Part shown: piece after piece, positions 28,743 to 39,734 of the stretch
Layout of the letters: every line of letters begins with the position of its first letter
Numbering within the stretch: the first letter of the stretch is position 1
Assembly (NCBI GenBank): GCA_003991915.1
Contig: RQTK01000506.1
Span: forward strand, 147,082 to 211,081
Reading direction: 5' to 3'
Length of the DNA stretch: 64,000 nucleotides
DNA from: Elysia chlorotica
Lineage: Eukaryota; Mollusca; Gastropoda; Plakobranchidae
The notes under the pieces: generated by a model
The model's input: only the letters and a program-made list of their open reading frames with translations
Database searches by the model: none
What the model was told of the DNA's origin: nothing
Position numbers and translations under genes: made by a program

Positions 28743-31700
28743 TGAAGGATCGAAAATATTAAAAAAATATTTTAATTATAAGCATTAATATTGATTATGA
28801 TAAAGTAATATGTGCTATATTAAATTGTAACAATACTACAATACTAACACTAATTCTAATTAATGATTTTGAATTTGGACATCCCCACATTAGTAACAAA
28901 CAAGAAAAGGATTTACTTTCCTCTATCTGACTAGATTTTTCATTTATATGAAAAATTGGGTGTCAAGATAGGTATATTTAACGATTTATACAATTATTTT
29001 TCGCCCTCTGCTCCATTGGCATTCCTTAAAGATAAAGATGAAAATTATTAACCACCCTTCTGCATCTTAGGAAAATCTTCAACAAAAAAATATTAGGTTT
29101 ACCTGAATCTGCAGAGGGCATATCATCAGAGAACAGACTTGGAGAAGGCCATTCACGATGGGAACCAAGGCAATTTTCAGAATCTGTAGAAACTAGAGGT
29201 CGACTGGGAGAGGTTGGGGAAGAGTCAGTTGTTACAGGTTGAGCACTGCGGTATACACCTGACACAGGCATGTCTCTTTGACGGTCTAAACCTTTGGAGT
29301 CCAAACAGCTGAACCCAAAACAGGAGCTGTCTGCATTCTCCTTAGTTTCAGACTCACTCCCCTTTTCCTTAGAGTTGGGACTGAAAATGTTTCTTTTGTT
29401 CATGAACTTCTTTCCTAAAATTGCAGACTTATGCCGAGCTGCCCCTGGTTGTATGCGTGCCCGCTTGGCAGGTGGCGACAAGGCAATGCCAGAGTCTGCT
29501 TGGGAACTCGACTGAAGGGAAGGGGAAGCTGAAGAGATTGCTGTTTGCTTGCAACTCAATTGATTGATCTGAGGGGTGGCGAAGCTGAGGTCTGGGTGTA
29601 TAATGTCTTGAGATTTAACAGGCAAGATTGGCGTTATTTCTGGTGTGCTGGATAAGTGTGAGGCATTTCTGGTTGATCTGCGGAGAGGAGGCTCAATTTG
29701 ATTTGGGGTGCTGCTAGTGTGGCCTCCAGCACTGGAGGCTCTTTTCTTCACTTTGGCCTTCGTCGTCTTGGCACGTGCAGGATGCTTTTCACGCTTTTTC
29801 TTCCTCTCTCGAGTCACAACAGGCACATCCTCCATTGTCGCCACTGAGTATGGGTCATCCTCCTCCGATTGTGTTGCGCTTGGACTTGACTCTTCATCGC
29901 CATCGTATGCGGAATCAACCTGATAGAAAAGAAAAACAAGTTGAATTAGGACATTGTTTAAACAATCTTTACAATTATGAGTATTGCCCTCACTCTTTAA
30001 AAAGGAAAAAGGAAAAACCTTCACCTTAAAAAGTAACCAAAACTAGAATAAGCAAAACCAATTATATATTTAAACCACTCGCACTCAATATATTCTTTAG
30101 CAACCTGGACGATTTGGCTCATGTACATTTTTCTTCTTCCTAATTTGACCAGCTGGGACAGGAGTCATGGTATCCCCGCCCTGTCTCATGTGTTGCAGCA
30201 CATAAAATTGTCAGATGTAAATCTTGGGGCCAGTCGCCGTATTGGACTCCCAAGAGGAACCTAGGAGACATTAAACCCTATAGAGAACTCCAAATCATGT
30301 TCTTCAAGGGGTAAAATATGTCCATCATTAGCAGCGTAGCTGTCTAGATATTGTTGTATAATAAGGAAAAATATATGCATTCAGAATATTTAAGAGAAAA
30401 AAAAAGAAAAGAGAGAGAAGAAGAAAAAAAATGTTTTTAAAGGAGAAAGATATAAAGAGAAAAAAAGAAGAAAAAAAAGAGAGAAAGAAAGAAATTTTAA
30501 AAAAAAATGAAGAGAAGATATTTTCTAATTTCATTTAAGCAAAAATATATTAACTGATGGCAAGGGGCCCAAAAGGTCCCTTTAAAAAAATAATCGGCTT
30601 ATTATCTGTTCGCATGAATGGGTATCCCGTTTGTATATATTTCGCTACATCTTTTGATCGATACTCCAATTCATTGATTTAAATCTAGATGTGTAGGCAA
30701 AGGTGTGCACCATTTCAAGCTGAAATTGATCAAGATCGGTAAAACGAAACCAAATAAAAAAGTAAATTTGGTCCAATTTCCCTAGTCACTATTTATTTTA
30801 ATTTATGCCTGTGACAAGTTTGTGTTTGTTTGTTTGAAGAAAGCTATAGAGAGAGGAACGGGGGATGAGAGAGATAGAGAGAAGACGAGAAGACTGGAGA
30901 TAGATTTAGATCTAGATCTAGTCTATACGTTGTTAGTTTGTTCTTTGACCTTGTCTGCCCCAGTTGTGAAGATCATTCTAGATTAAATCTATGCATTGTT
31001 AGTTTGTTTTCCAACCTTGTCTGCCCCGGTTGTGAAGAACATTCGAGAAATCTGTCAATCTGGTAAACAACTTGTTTTTCAGTGTCGGTTTGTTTACAAT
31101 CTAATGCTTCTAGTCCCTTGTAGTCTCGTTTGTTCTGCTATATTCTAGAAATATCGTGAACAACTCAAATCTTCTGGGTTACAACAAATCGGTATAAAAG
31201 GCTTGTACGGGTGAGTTGTTTAGAAAGAGTTCAGTGAGCAGTATTCAGCCAGTCAAAGAGTCTGTGCGCATTTGTTACTATTATTAGAAGCTGTCGTGTT
31301 GCCATTACAGATTGCTATTGCAGTTGTGGAATTTATCATAGATTGTTATTGCAGCTGTGGCTTTGATCGCTGTAGAGATTTCATTATACCATTTTCAATA
31401 CCCTAGATGTGTTTATAGTTAATAAAATTATTCTTCAATATTTCTACAAGAAGGAGTTAACTTTATTATTTGTGTTGAGCCAGTGGATGTTGGATCACCG
31501 TCTGAAGCCCCGCTACAATATATAATTTTATAACCGATAGCTGGGCTCTACAACAGAGACTGTGCATCACCCCAACAATCCACGTTACAATGCCATTATT
31601 TTTTTTTTATGTCAGATAAATAAATGTACATAAAACGTGCAAAATTGATTTAAAATAAAGTTAGATAGACACATATCTGAAGGTACATACAATTTAACGT

Positions 31701-34700
31701 AGGAATTTAAAGGCCTAAATACGAAAATTTAATATGGCGGCTATTAGTATTATCACATTGTTTTCACTGTTATGTTGGCTGCACACTCGAAACATCAAAC
31801 GCGAACGACTTGAAGGCCTTTTTGTTTCTCAAAATCTTTGCTAAGTGAAACTGAATTAGGAAGATCATCAAAATTAAACATTAAGCGTTTTGAACAATAA
31901 ATAAGCAGACACCTGACAAGCCAGTGACGACCACCATCTCACAATGTGTTAATTGGTTGATGGAAATCTGAAATTACCATAAGTGTTCTATTTTTATTCT
32001 AAGTACTTTGTAACCTCAAAAAAATTAAATTTTTACTTTTAACAGATTTGCATATTCTTCTAGTCTACAAAGATATACATTTTGTGTTCTGCACATGGAT
32101 GGCTAAATAGTGTTCTATTTTGTTGTAAGCCTGCTATGATGTGTGTACATTTTATTCTAATATCATACTTTTAACACAGTAAAAAAAAGTAAAATGATAC
32201 ACCGACACAGATTTTTTCAATAGTCTAAGTATTTTCATAATACATGGTAATTATCTACTGTCCATATGTTGGAAACTATTGAAATTGAGTGGAAGCAAAG
32301 AAGAAGAAGAAGAAGAAATGAAAGAAGAGTGGAGAAATACAAATAAATTTAAATAAAGGAAAAAAGAAGAAGAAATAAGGTGCTACACTGCGCTAATATA
32401 GACTATTTATATTTGGTCCAGGAGGAGAAGATACTGTGAGTGCGAATGTTCATGACCCCCAGATTTGCAATACAATCTGAAAACAGACTTTTTCAGCAAA
32501 CATTTTTTCTACAATCTTGGTATTTTAAACAATTTTTTTTAAGGTCAAACTGTGTATTTTTTTTTTTTACTTTCTTAGAACAGTGTATGATGCACATTTG
32601 AATGTATTTGTAAATACATCCTTTAAAAAGGATTATTCCACAGAATTTTACAAAAGTTTTGTTAAGACAAGCTTCTTGAATACTTGAACTAAGAATAAAA
32701 ATGCACTCCATGATTTTCTTTTCTTATTCTTTATGAATTTAGCAAATTAACCGCAAACGAGAAAAGTGTGTTTTCGTCCCTTTGTTTCTGTCATAGTATT
32801 ATATAAAAATAAACTAACTTTCACGTGACGTAGATCAAAGCATTAAAAAATTAAATTTACGGAAAAATCCTACCCAGCTGCTTTTTCCCCTTTATACATG
32901 ATTTCATACTTACCAAAAAGAGAGTACCTGGAGTGGAATTTTTCTGGTTCTTGAAAAAGAGAAAGAGAATAATAAAAATCAACGTTGGAACAAAAATAGT
33001 CAAATTTGAGAATTTCAATATTTAGGAAATCTAGACAAAAAAGCTTATCACAAACCATTTCCTTCACTTCTTTAATTTGTCCAAACAATTTCACTTTCAG
33101 TCAAGTATCTAATTATGCTTTAAATATATTAAATTAATTTTTTTTTTAAACCAGGGAAATAAAAAGATCAGTCTGAACTTCAAACACTAGCCAAATGCCT
33201 CAAAGATTTTGGAAATGAATGTACACACCTGCAATCTGGTTGAAGATCGACGAGTACGAACAGTAGACTGTTTTGGCACTGTTCCTTCAGAGTTGTACAC
33301 ATACAAAGACCCTTTCAACCGTTTCTCCTCATTTGGCAATGCAGTTCTCTGATTTTTGCCTGGAAGAGAAGTATAAATAAATAAAACCCAATTTGTTTTT
33401 GTATTACTTAAAATAAAAAGCATAAGTCAAGTTCATATTGTTATACTTATGATAATTTTATAAAGTGGAATTACTGGACCAGCAAAGTCTGATAATCAAA
33501 ATTTCTCATAAACAGGATATTACATGTAAAATAGATATGATTTCTACTTTTCTTTGGCTTTGTTAGAATTGGACGTAAATACAGTGCACACCACTAATAA
33601 ATATCAGCATTTTTTATAAATTGATGTTTCCCTTATTCTGCATGCTTGATTAAGTCTAGATGTTTATCCTCTTTGTTGTCAGTAAAAAAACTTCTCTATA
33701 TTGACAATCTCTCTCCCCCTTCTCTCTTATATTGATACAAATGTCCTTCAAGTAGCTGTGTTAAAAAGGCCAAACAACAAGGAAACTATCATATTGATTT
33801 CTCTTTTTTCTTCTCTGAATTGGATAACTCTAGTATGTTACTTGTTACATTTCTTTGCAAGTAGCATTCGCTTTCTGAGTTTGACACTTTTTTTGGTGGT
33901 GAGGGGTGATGTGAGATGAACCCATAACATGAGCAGTATGTTCTGGTGAATGAATAATCAAAGAGAATTGAGGAGTTGAGCGCTGGATGTATCAAAACCT
34001 TAATTTAACACTGTTATAGCCTTACAAAAAGTGGGGCAAGAACAATCAGTGAGAACTTGGCAAGCAGAAGAATAGATTGTTCTGCAGCACAGTTGCCTCT
34101 ATAAGCCTTATTGGACTATTCAAATGTAAGCAGTGGCTGGATATTTGTATGCAAGCTCTTTATTTGGTTACACGGTGAGTTTGGCACAAAGCCACACATC
34201 TTCACTGTTACTGTTTCCGTTTCTTGTGCTGTGAAAATAATGTTTTTATTCAATTGCTGCATCTCATAGCATTTGAATGATTTGTGATCTTTGCTGTTTG
34301 TGTTGATTTAAGATTTTATAGATTTCCTTTTATTAATTTTTAAAGATTTATGTTGGCCTTCTCTTATTGTCGACAAAAACCTTTCGAGCCCCTGGATGCC
34401 GATATCAGACGTGCACTGGAATTCAAATCAAAACCTTTCTAGTTCCATTCTCTTAATTCAAAATCAAATTAATATAAAGACTTCTGCAGAACATGTGTAC
34501 AAAAGCACTTCAAATTTATAAAGGCAGCTGAATCATAACTGTTGTTACAAAACCTAACCTCCTTGTTGAACTTTTGGAAGTAAACTCTGAGCTGCCAATT
34601 AAAAGCATCTTTTTATTTTTGCCCATTCAGCATACAAAGGAATTTTAAAAATGTGACCCCAATAAAGATAAGCTGTGGTGTAACATTTACTTTAAAAAAC

Positions 34701-34852
34701 TACTTAAGAGGCACTGTTCTTATTCACATAAAATACACACCAGCATCTTGAGAACGTGATCTCTTTGTGTTTCTCTGAGTAGGATTTCCTCTAGTTGTAG
34801 TGCTGACTGCTGATCCTTCTGTTACTTGCAATTTCTTTCTTTTAGGCAACAT
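26284..34852 (-). CDS. CDCA5: Sororin (CDCA5), cohesion-protecting factor
   Basis: Six coding exons in transcription order: 34852-34741, 33359-33229, 32949-32914, 29919-29103, 27559-27483 and 26364-26284. All borders are GT/AG, phases join exactly (112, 131, 36, 817, 77 and 81 nt), and the product is 417 aa. Sororin holds sister chromatids together after replication by countering Wapl at Pds5-cohesin, and is destroyed by APC/C-Cdh1. Seen here: a basic N-terminus; RERKKKREKHPARAKT and PPAKRAR as likely nuclear signals; many S/T-P sites (for example STPEITP, LSPPAK, FSPNSK); a KEN box (about residues 286-288); an FGF motif in SCFGFS (about 294-296); and a C-terminal KFEAWANEINMEIEDIEKFV helix matching the conserved sororin end (ELDEWAAAMNAEFEAAEQFD in human). 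It is longer than vertebrate sororin (about 250 aa), as other invertebrate forms can be. The assignment rests on these motifs together; most of the chain is disordered. Confidence 0.85.
26971..27083. repeat. Dispersed repeat, copy 1 (sororin intron 5)
   Basis: A block around CAATAAAATCTCGTATGATG, running to CATGTATGATTAGTGATGCC and a poly-T, recurs in the same orientation at 28288-28405 with moderate divergence. Confidence 0.8.
28288..28405. repeat. Dispersed repeat, copy 2 (sororin intron 4)
   Basis: Same-orientation partner of the block at 26971-27083; both end in ATCATTTTTTTT. The copies lie in two neighbouring introns of sororin, 1.3 kb apart. The family is not recognised. Confidence 0.8.
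28677..28739. repeat. (GA)n microsatellite
   Basis: A pure GA run of about 63 bp inside sororin intron 4 (CT on the transcript strand). Confidence 0.95.
30140..30262 (+). mobile_element. tRNA-type SINE, 3' part (sororin intron 3)
   Basis: It shares the family body found also near 35515, 44690, 47140 and 59160: TTTGACCAGCTGGGACAGGA, GGTATCCCCGCCCTGTCTC, GCAGCACATAAAATTGTCAG, and a GGGGCCAGTC tail. The tRNA-like head is missing. Confidence 0.75.
30371..30525. repeat. Polypurine (A/G) low-complexity tract
   Basis: About 150 bp of almost pure A and G on the plus strand, inside sororin intron 3. It yields a spurious Phe/Ser-rich minus-strand frame. Confidence 0.9.
30810..31517 (+). mobile_element. 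Probable solo LTR (Ty3/Gypsy-like)
   Basis: The stretch has the layout of an LTR on the plus strand: a U3-like segment containing two direct copies of about 60 bp (near 30930-31040, sharing TTGTCTGCCCC and GTTGTGAAGA), a TATA box (GGTATAAAAGGC near 31191), a leader-like region, AATAAA near 31423, and an end at CCCCGCTACA. The 3' end is fairly clear; the TG start near 30810 is a guess, and no target duplication was found. No internal retroelement part adjoins it, so it would be a solo LTR. It lies antisense in sororin intron 3. Confidence 0.5.
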
Positions 34853-35514
34853 TTTCAACTGTACCCCTACTTCTATGACAACAGTAAAATTGTCTGAGGA
34901 AGAAAGTTACATGCTTATTTAAACAATTGCAAAAGACATTCATGAGTACAAAATAACAAATCTCACTAGGCAGCATAAAGTTGCCCGATCGCTGATATCT
35001 TTTCAGTAACCATATTATATAGGATAACTTTCCAAACCTTCAATTGAGCGTGTAAGAAAATTTTGCTAAGTCATCAATATTTGACATCTTTCACTACTCA
35101 GTCAGATGAAACAATTTTAAACTGTCTAGCTAGCTAAGCTAACAAGATATAGAAAACTTTCTGCACCGTTAAAACTAACTCTGGACAATGATTTGAAATA
35201 TGATAGTGTAACTGTAACTTGCTCTCTTCTAGTTCTGAAAAAAAACCCTGGGGGACACCAGAGCAGGACTTGGTCTGTCACATTATACTGACAGCCTAGA
35301 AAGAAACAGTAGGGGAAAAAGCTGCCGCCAGACCTTGGATAAAACAGGGAACCTCCTGCTTCAGAAGCTAAATAACCCTGCTTTTCAAAAACTGAAAATT
35401 TAATTTGGAAGAGCAGGAAGTGGCACAAACACGTCTTATTGCACTAGGGCTTCCATATAGGCTATTAGTTGATTTTCTGGCTCTTGTTGTAGGTCCGCGG
35501 GTCTGATCCCACGA

Positions 35515-35715
35515 TCAGGAGGTTTATTTGTCGTCCAATATTCGTCCCCTGTAACTGTTTGGGTGGGTGTCAGTATAATGTGAACGGCTGAGAAAGGAGT
35601 CATGGTATCCCCGCCCTGTCTCGTGTGTGGCAGCATATAAAATTGCCAAACGTCAAGACTTGGGATCCGTCCACATAGCACTGACGTTGGATGTTATTGT
35701 TAAACCAACTAAACT
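35515..35715 (+). mobile_element. tRNA-type SINE copy
   Basis: It runs from a head-side stretch (GTCCCCTGTAACTGTTTGGG) through TGTCAGTATAATGTGAACGG, GGTATCCCCGCCCTGTCTCG and GGCAGCATATAAAATTGCC to CACTGACGTTGGATGTTATT. Same family and orientation as the copies at 44690 and 47030. Confidence 0.75.
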
Positions 35716-35849
35716 CAAACCTGGGAGCGAGAATAACCAAGAGGCTGCCCAAATTTTATTCTCACTCTCATCCATGTAGAGCTATTAGTCATAACCAGGG
35801 AGAATGACAGTAATCTGATGAGATTATGAAAGACTGATTTTTACTCTCA

Positions 35850-36020
35850 ACCTCTAGATCTAGATCTATATTTATTATCAATTCATTAAACTTTTGATGG
35901 ATAGATAAGCAAATCTAGATACACTTTCTCAATAAAATGTAGAAAATTAGTCTTTGAGTTTGAATAATAATATGTTTTAGATCTAGATCTAGATTCTAGA
36001 AATCTAGATCTAGATCTAGA
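35850..36020. repeat. CTAGAT/AGATCT hexamer-rich patch
   Basis: Overlapping TCTAGATCTAGATCT words occur repeatedly with short unique spacers, and continue at lower density to about 36200. The same word forms a denser array at 40725-41080. Confidence 0.85.
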
Positions 36021-37266
36021 CTTAGATCTACATGCAGTAAAATTGGATAAAATTTAAGTTTCCAACTCTGCCCAACAGTACCTGCGACGCTAATAATACC
36101 ACGGAGTGAAGCTATTCAACACTCTTGAACACGGTAAACTTAGCCTAGATCTAGATGCAAATCATCCTAGATTTTACTTAGGGTTAGATCTAGATATCGA
36201 AGCCTATACCCTACATCTAAATCAAAACAATGAAGTCTTCAAAAGTGTGTTGTTGATGCCTTCAAGTTACGCCTCGTCGCCAGTCGTCGGCGTCGGCTTC
36301 GATGTGAAAGTGGGCAGGAGCTTTACAAGTGATTAGCTGCAAAATTGTATTCTTATGTTTTTATCTAACACGGGTCAAAATTAAAACGGTGTATTGATGG
36401 TCAATGAATGTTAAAAGTTTTCTTCTTTATTTTTCCCTTAAATATGGATCAACATTACTCCATTTATATATTTATTTTTGAGCAACTAGAGGAATTACTT
36501 CATGCACAAAATATTCATAATTCCTATCGTTTTTGGCAGTTGAATGATTATCTGGCATTTCAAAATAGATCAAGCAAGAGAATTTTTGAGTTTGGCGGTC
36601 AATGTCATGGGTCACTCACGAGCAGTGCAAAACCGATGTACTCGTACCTGTATCGGATCGGGGTCACATGTACCTGTTCCGGTTTATAATGGTGTCATTT
36701 TATTGTAAGGGTGTCGAAGTGGGGGGATATTTTTCTGTGACAGTATTGCTGCTACTGGCTGGCTGTACACAATTTATTATGTAAATTGCACATTCATTGC
36801 AAAGTCAAACATGACGAAAAGGTCAATGCGTTTAGAATCTTAATCAAAAAGGTATTTTTCTGATTACATGACGTTATTGTATATTATGTGCATACAACTT
36901 CATGTAGTTGAATAAATACTTCACTCCAGTGTCGACGCCGCGTATGGCTAACTTTATGTTTCCTCGCGAATTTTAGATTATGGGTTGGACTATAATAATG
37001 ATTATAAATAAATTAGTCCATTCGTCTTTATGTTTTGTAAACCATTAGATTGTTAATGGTAGAACAGTTTTGTCTTTACATTTCTTTTTAATCCCCTTTT
37101 CTCTCTTTATCTCTCCGGCTCTCTCGCCCTATCTCCCTCTCCCTCTCCCTCTCTCCATCTCCCTTCTTAAATTTCATGTTCTATGTCTTCTTTTATTTTA
37201 TTTATCAATGTGGTCTAGTTTTAGGAGCGGGAGAAATGTATGTTGTGGTTATTAAATGTGTACAAT

Positions 37267-37432
37267 CGCCAGGGTTGTTTGCTCTCGCCGACGATCTTCC
37301 TTACGGTGGTCGACTGGGTTATGCGATAATGCGAAAGTCAAATGCAGGCTTGAGGGCGGGTATGCATATGACCTTCATGAGGCAGATAGATCCCATATTG
37401 AGATTTAGATCTTGAATTTAGTATTTAGCTTT

Positions 37433-37482
<50 letters not shown>

Positions 37483-37768
37483 GAGCCTGGTGTAGCTCAA
37501 ATGATTGAGAGAATAATTATAATATAGACATTGTTTATCCCCGGTTTCCACTGCTAACATACTTTTTTGGCAGTCTGCACGGAGATGCATTATGAAAATC
37601 CGACAATGCAATATGGGGCGGGTGGCGGATGGGGAGTGGTCCTAACAATTATATTACATGAAGGCCTAGGCCGGTTAACTTATAATTCTACTGTCTTTGG
37701 CTATGGCTATTGATTACAATGTACATTTTTTTAAAGAATTACGTGCCTCAGTGGTAAGCCTAATCAGC
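37267..37768. repeat. 0.5 kb direct repeat, copy 1
   Basis: It runs from CGCCAGGGTTGTTTGCTCTC to CTCAGTGGTAAGCCTAATCAGC and includes a CT microsatellite at 37437-37479. It is nearly identical to 38426-38937. Its right end falls inside the head of a SINE that continues intact only here (to about 37870). Confidence 0.95.
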
Positions 37769-37870
37769 ATACCGGACCAGGTTGGATCGGTGTCAGCATA
37801 AAAAAAAAGGGGCAAGTACATTGTACTGGGTAACCGCCCACATCTGGGGTCCCGTCTGCGTATTGGACTT
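37741..37870 (+). mobile_element. tRNA-type SINE copy, rearranged
   Basis: A tRNA-like head (GTGCCTCAGTGGTAAGCC, with GACCAGGTTGGATC as a B-box-like word) leads into GGTGTCAGCATAA, then a diverged tail with CTGGGGTCCCGTCTGCG. The middle of the family body is missing. Confidence 0.55.
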
Positions 37871-38223
37871 TTATTGAAACCTCAAACACGTTAAAATAGG
37901 ATAAAGCTTTGATAAATCTAAACCCAGATTTTGTTTTCAGTCACGCCAAATGTTCTTTTCCGCATACTGTTTTACTGAGTGACAATGTCACTTGTACTTC
38001 TTATGAAAGATCGCTACGATTATTTATGATTATTCCCAGTCCCTTTTTTTAGGCATTTAAATATTCTAGACCTATTGTTACACCCTTTGCAAGAAATTAT
38101 TTAAAGAGCAGGGCTACGGGTCATGTATAAAAAACTTAAGCTTTGAGTTAATGGTGTTAGTAAAACTATTTTAACAAAAAGGTTAAGTCTCAATTTAAAA
38201 AATGCTAATTATATTACATGTAT

Positions 38224-38230
<7 letters not shown>

Positions 38231-38268
<38 letters not shown>

Positions 38269-38412
38269 TCATACATACATACATACATACATACATACAT
38301 ACATACATACATACATACATACATACATACATACATACATACATACATACATACATACATACATACATACATACATACATACATACATACATACATACAT
38401 ACATACATACAT
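38231..38412. repeat. (CA)n followed by (TACA)n microsatellite
   Basis: About 38 bp of CA lead into roughly 140 bp of pure TACA tetranucleotide repeats. The block directly precedes copy 2 of the 0.5 kb duplication. Confidence 0.98.
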
Positions 38413-38425
38413 AAAAAATGGCGTC

Positions 38426-38591
38426 CGCCAGGGTTGTTTGCTCTCGCCGACGATCTTCCTTACGGTGGTCGACTGGGTTATGCGATAATGCGAAAGTCAA
38501 ATGCAGGCTTGAGGGCGGGTATGCATATGACCTTCATGAGGCAGATAGATCCCATATTGAGATTTAGATCTTGAATTTAGTATTTAGCTTT

Positions 38592-38643
<52 letters not shown>

Positions 38644-38937
38644 GAGCCTGGTGTAGCTCAAATGATTGAGAGAATAATTATAATATAGACATTGTTTATC
38701 CCCGGTTTCCACTGCTAACATACTTTTTTGGCAGTCTGCACGGAGATGCATTATGAAAATCCGACAATGCAGGGTGGCGGATGGGGAGTGGTCCTAACAA
38801 TTATCGCAGGCCAACAATTATATTACATGAAGGCCTAGGCCGGTTAACTTATAATTCTACTGTCTTTGGCTATGGCTATTGATTCAATGTACATTTTTCT
38901 TTAAGAATTACGTGCCTCAGTGGTAAGCCTAATCAGC
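38426..38937. repeat. 0.5 kb direct repeat, copy 2
   Basis: Nearly identical to 37267-37768. Differences are a slightly longer CT run, a short deletion near 38772, and an added stretch of about 17 bp (TCGCAGGCCAAC...) near 38804. Similarity stops abruptly after AATCAGC. Confidence 0.95.
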
Positions 38938-39411
38938 GGGAGAAAAAGCGGTAAAGTAGAGTTTGTCACAGACATTCCAACACCAGCACTTACAAACTTG
39001 GCTACACGATAATCGTTACAGGTACATTCGTACCAATCTTGGTTACAGCAACCGGTACAGTACCGGTCCAACCTTGGTGTGTGAGGCCATCAGAATCGAT
39101 AGTGGCCCAATGGTCCGTGTTAGGCACAATGACATAATTATGTGGTGTAAAGTGCCTTGTTCCGATGGACAAGTTCCACGGGGGTAAACTGGTTTACTCG
39201 TACTCGGTTACCAATTTCTACCTGCAATATGAGTCAGGATTTACAAACTTGCCTTATGCCTTGAATGAGAATTGAAAAAACGTACTTCGCTGAGCAAGAC
39301 CTCCAAGTCACATATTTCTACTACATGTAATAGCAATATATTGTCCAAGTTTATTACAAAATATAAACAAGCTAGGATTCGAGTTAGTCAGAATAAATAA
39401 GGAAGTTTTGT

Positions 39412-39486
39412 CCAGTAACCGGACAACTAGCCAACAGGCCATTCCTCCGGTAACCGGACGAATAGCCAAAAGACTATTCCTCCGGC
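39412..39486. repeat. Short tandem repeat, about 37 bp unit, two copies
   Basis: GTAACCGGACAACTAGCCAA...ATTCCTCCG is followed directly by TAACCGGACGAATAGCCAAA...ATTCCTCCG, imperfect copies in tandem. Confidence 0.8.
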
Positions 39487-39734
39487 TGTCGTGGGTTGGA
39501 ATCATAGACATATAAATAGCACTAGATCGCTCGGTGACGTCACAGCGCGGTGGAACTTGAATGTTACTGGGGAGAGGAAAACGGGGGCAGGAAGAAGCGC
39601 ACACAGATTTCTAATACATGTATATAGAAATCAATATTTTGCCTGATTTTTTTTACACAGGCTTTCGAAGTGTGTGAGTTTTACAAACATATTTACGCTT
39701 TTTAAAAAAAATCTCTGTTTCAATGGGGTTGGCT

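Larger units (their letters stand above)
34853..36110. other. Sororin 5' flank
   Basis: It contains the presumed sororin promoter (minus strand, above 34852), a SINE (about 35515-35715) and a CTAGAT-rich patch (about 35850-36020). No further gene is supported. Confidence 0.4.

Noticed and set aside
29294-30029. Plus-strand frames opposite sororin exon 4
   Set aside because: Shadows of the coding exon on the other strand; no independent family support.
35126-35681. Minus-strand frames of 100 and 81 codons near a SINE
   Set aside because: The second frame is the SINE read backwards; the first has no family and no splice support.
38195-38574. Long Thr-His-Ile and Met-Tyr-Val-Cys repeat proteins
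   Set aside because: Direct translations of the CA and TACA microsatellite.
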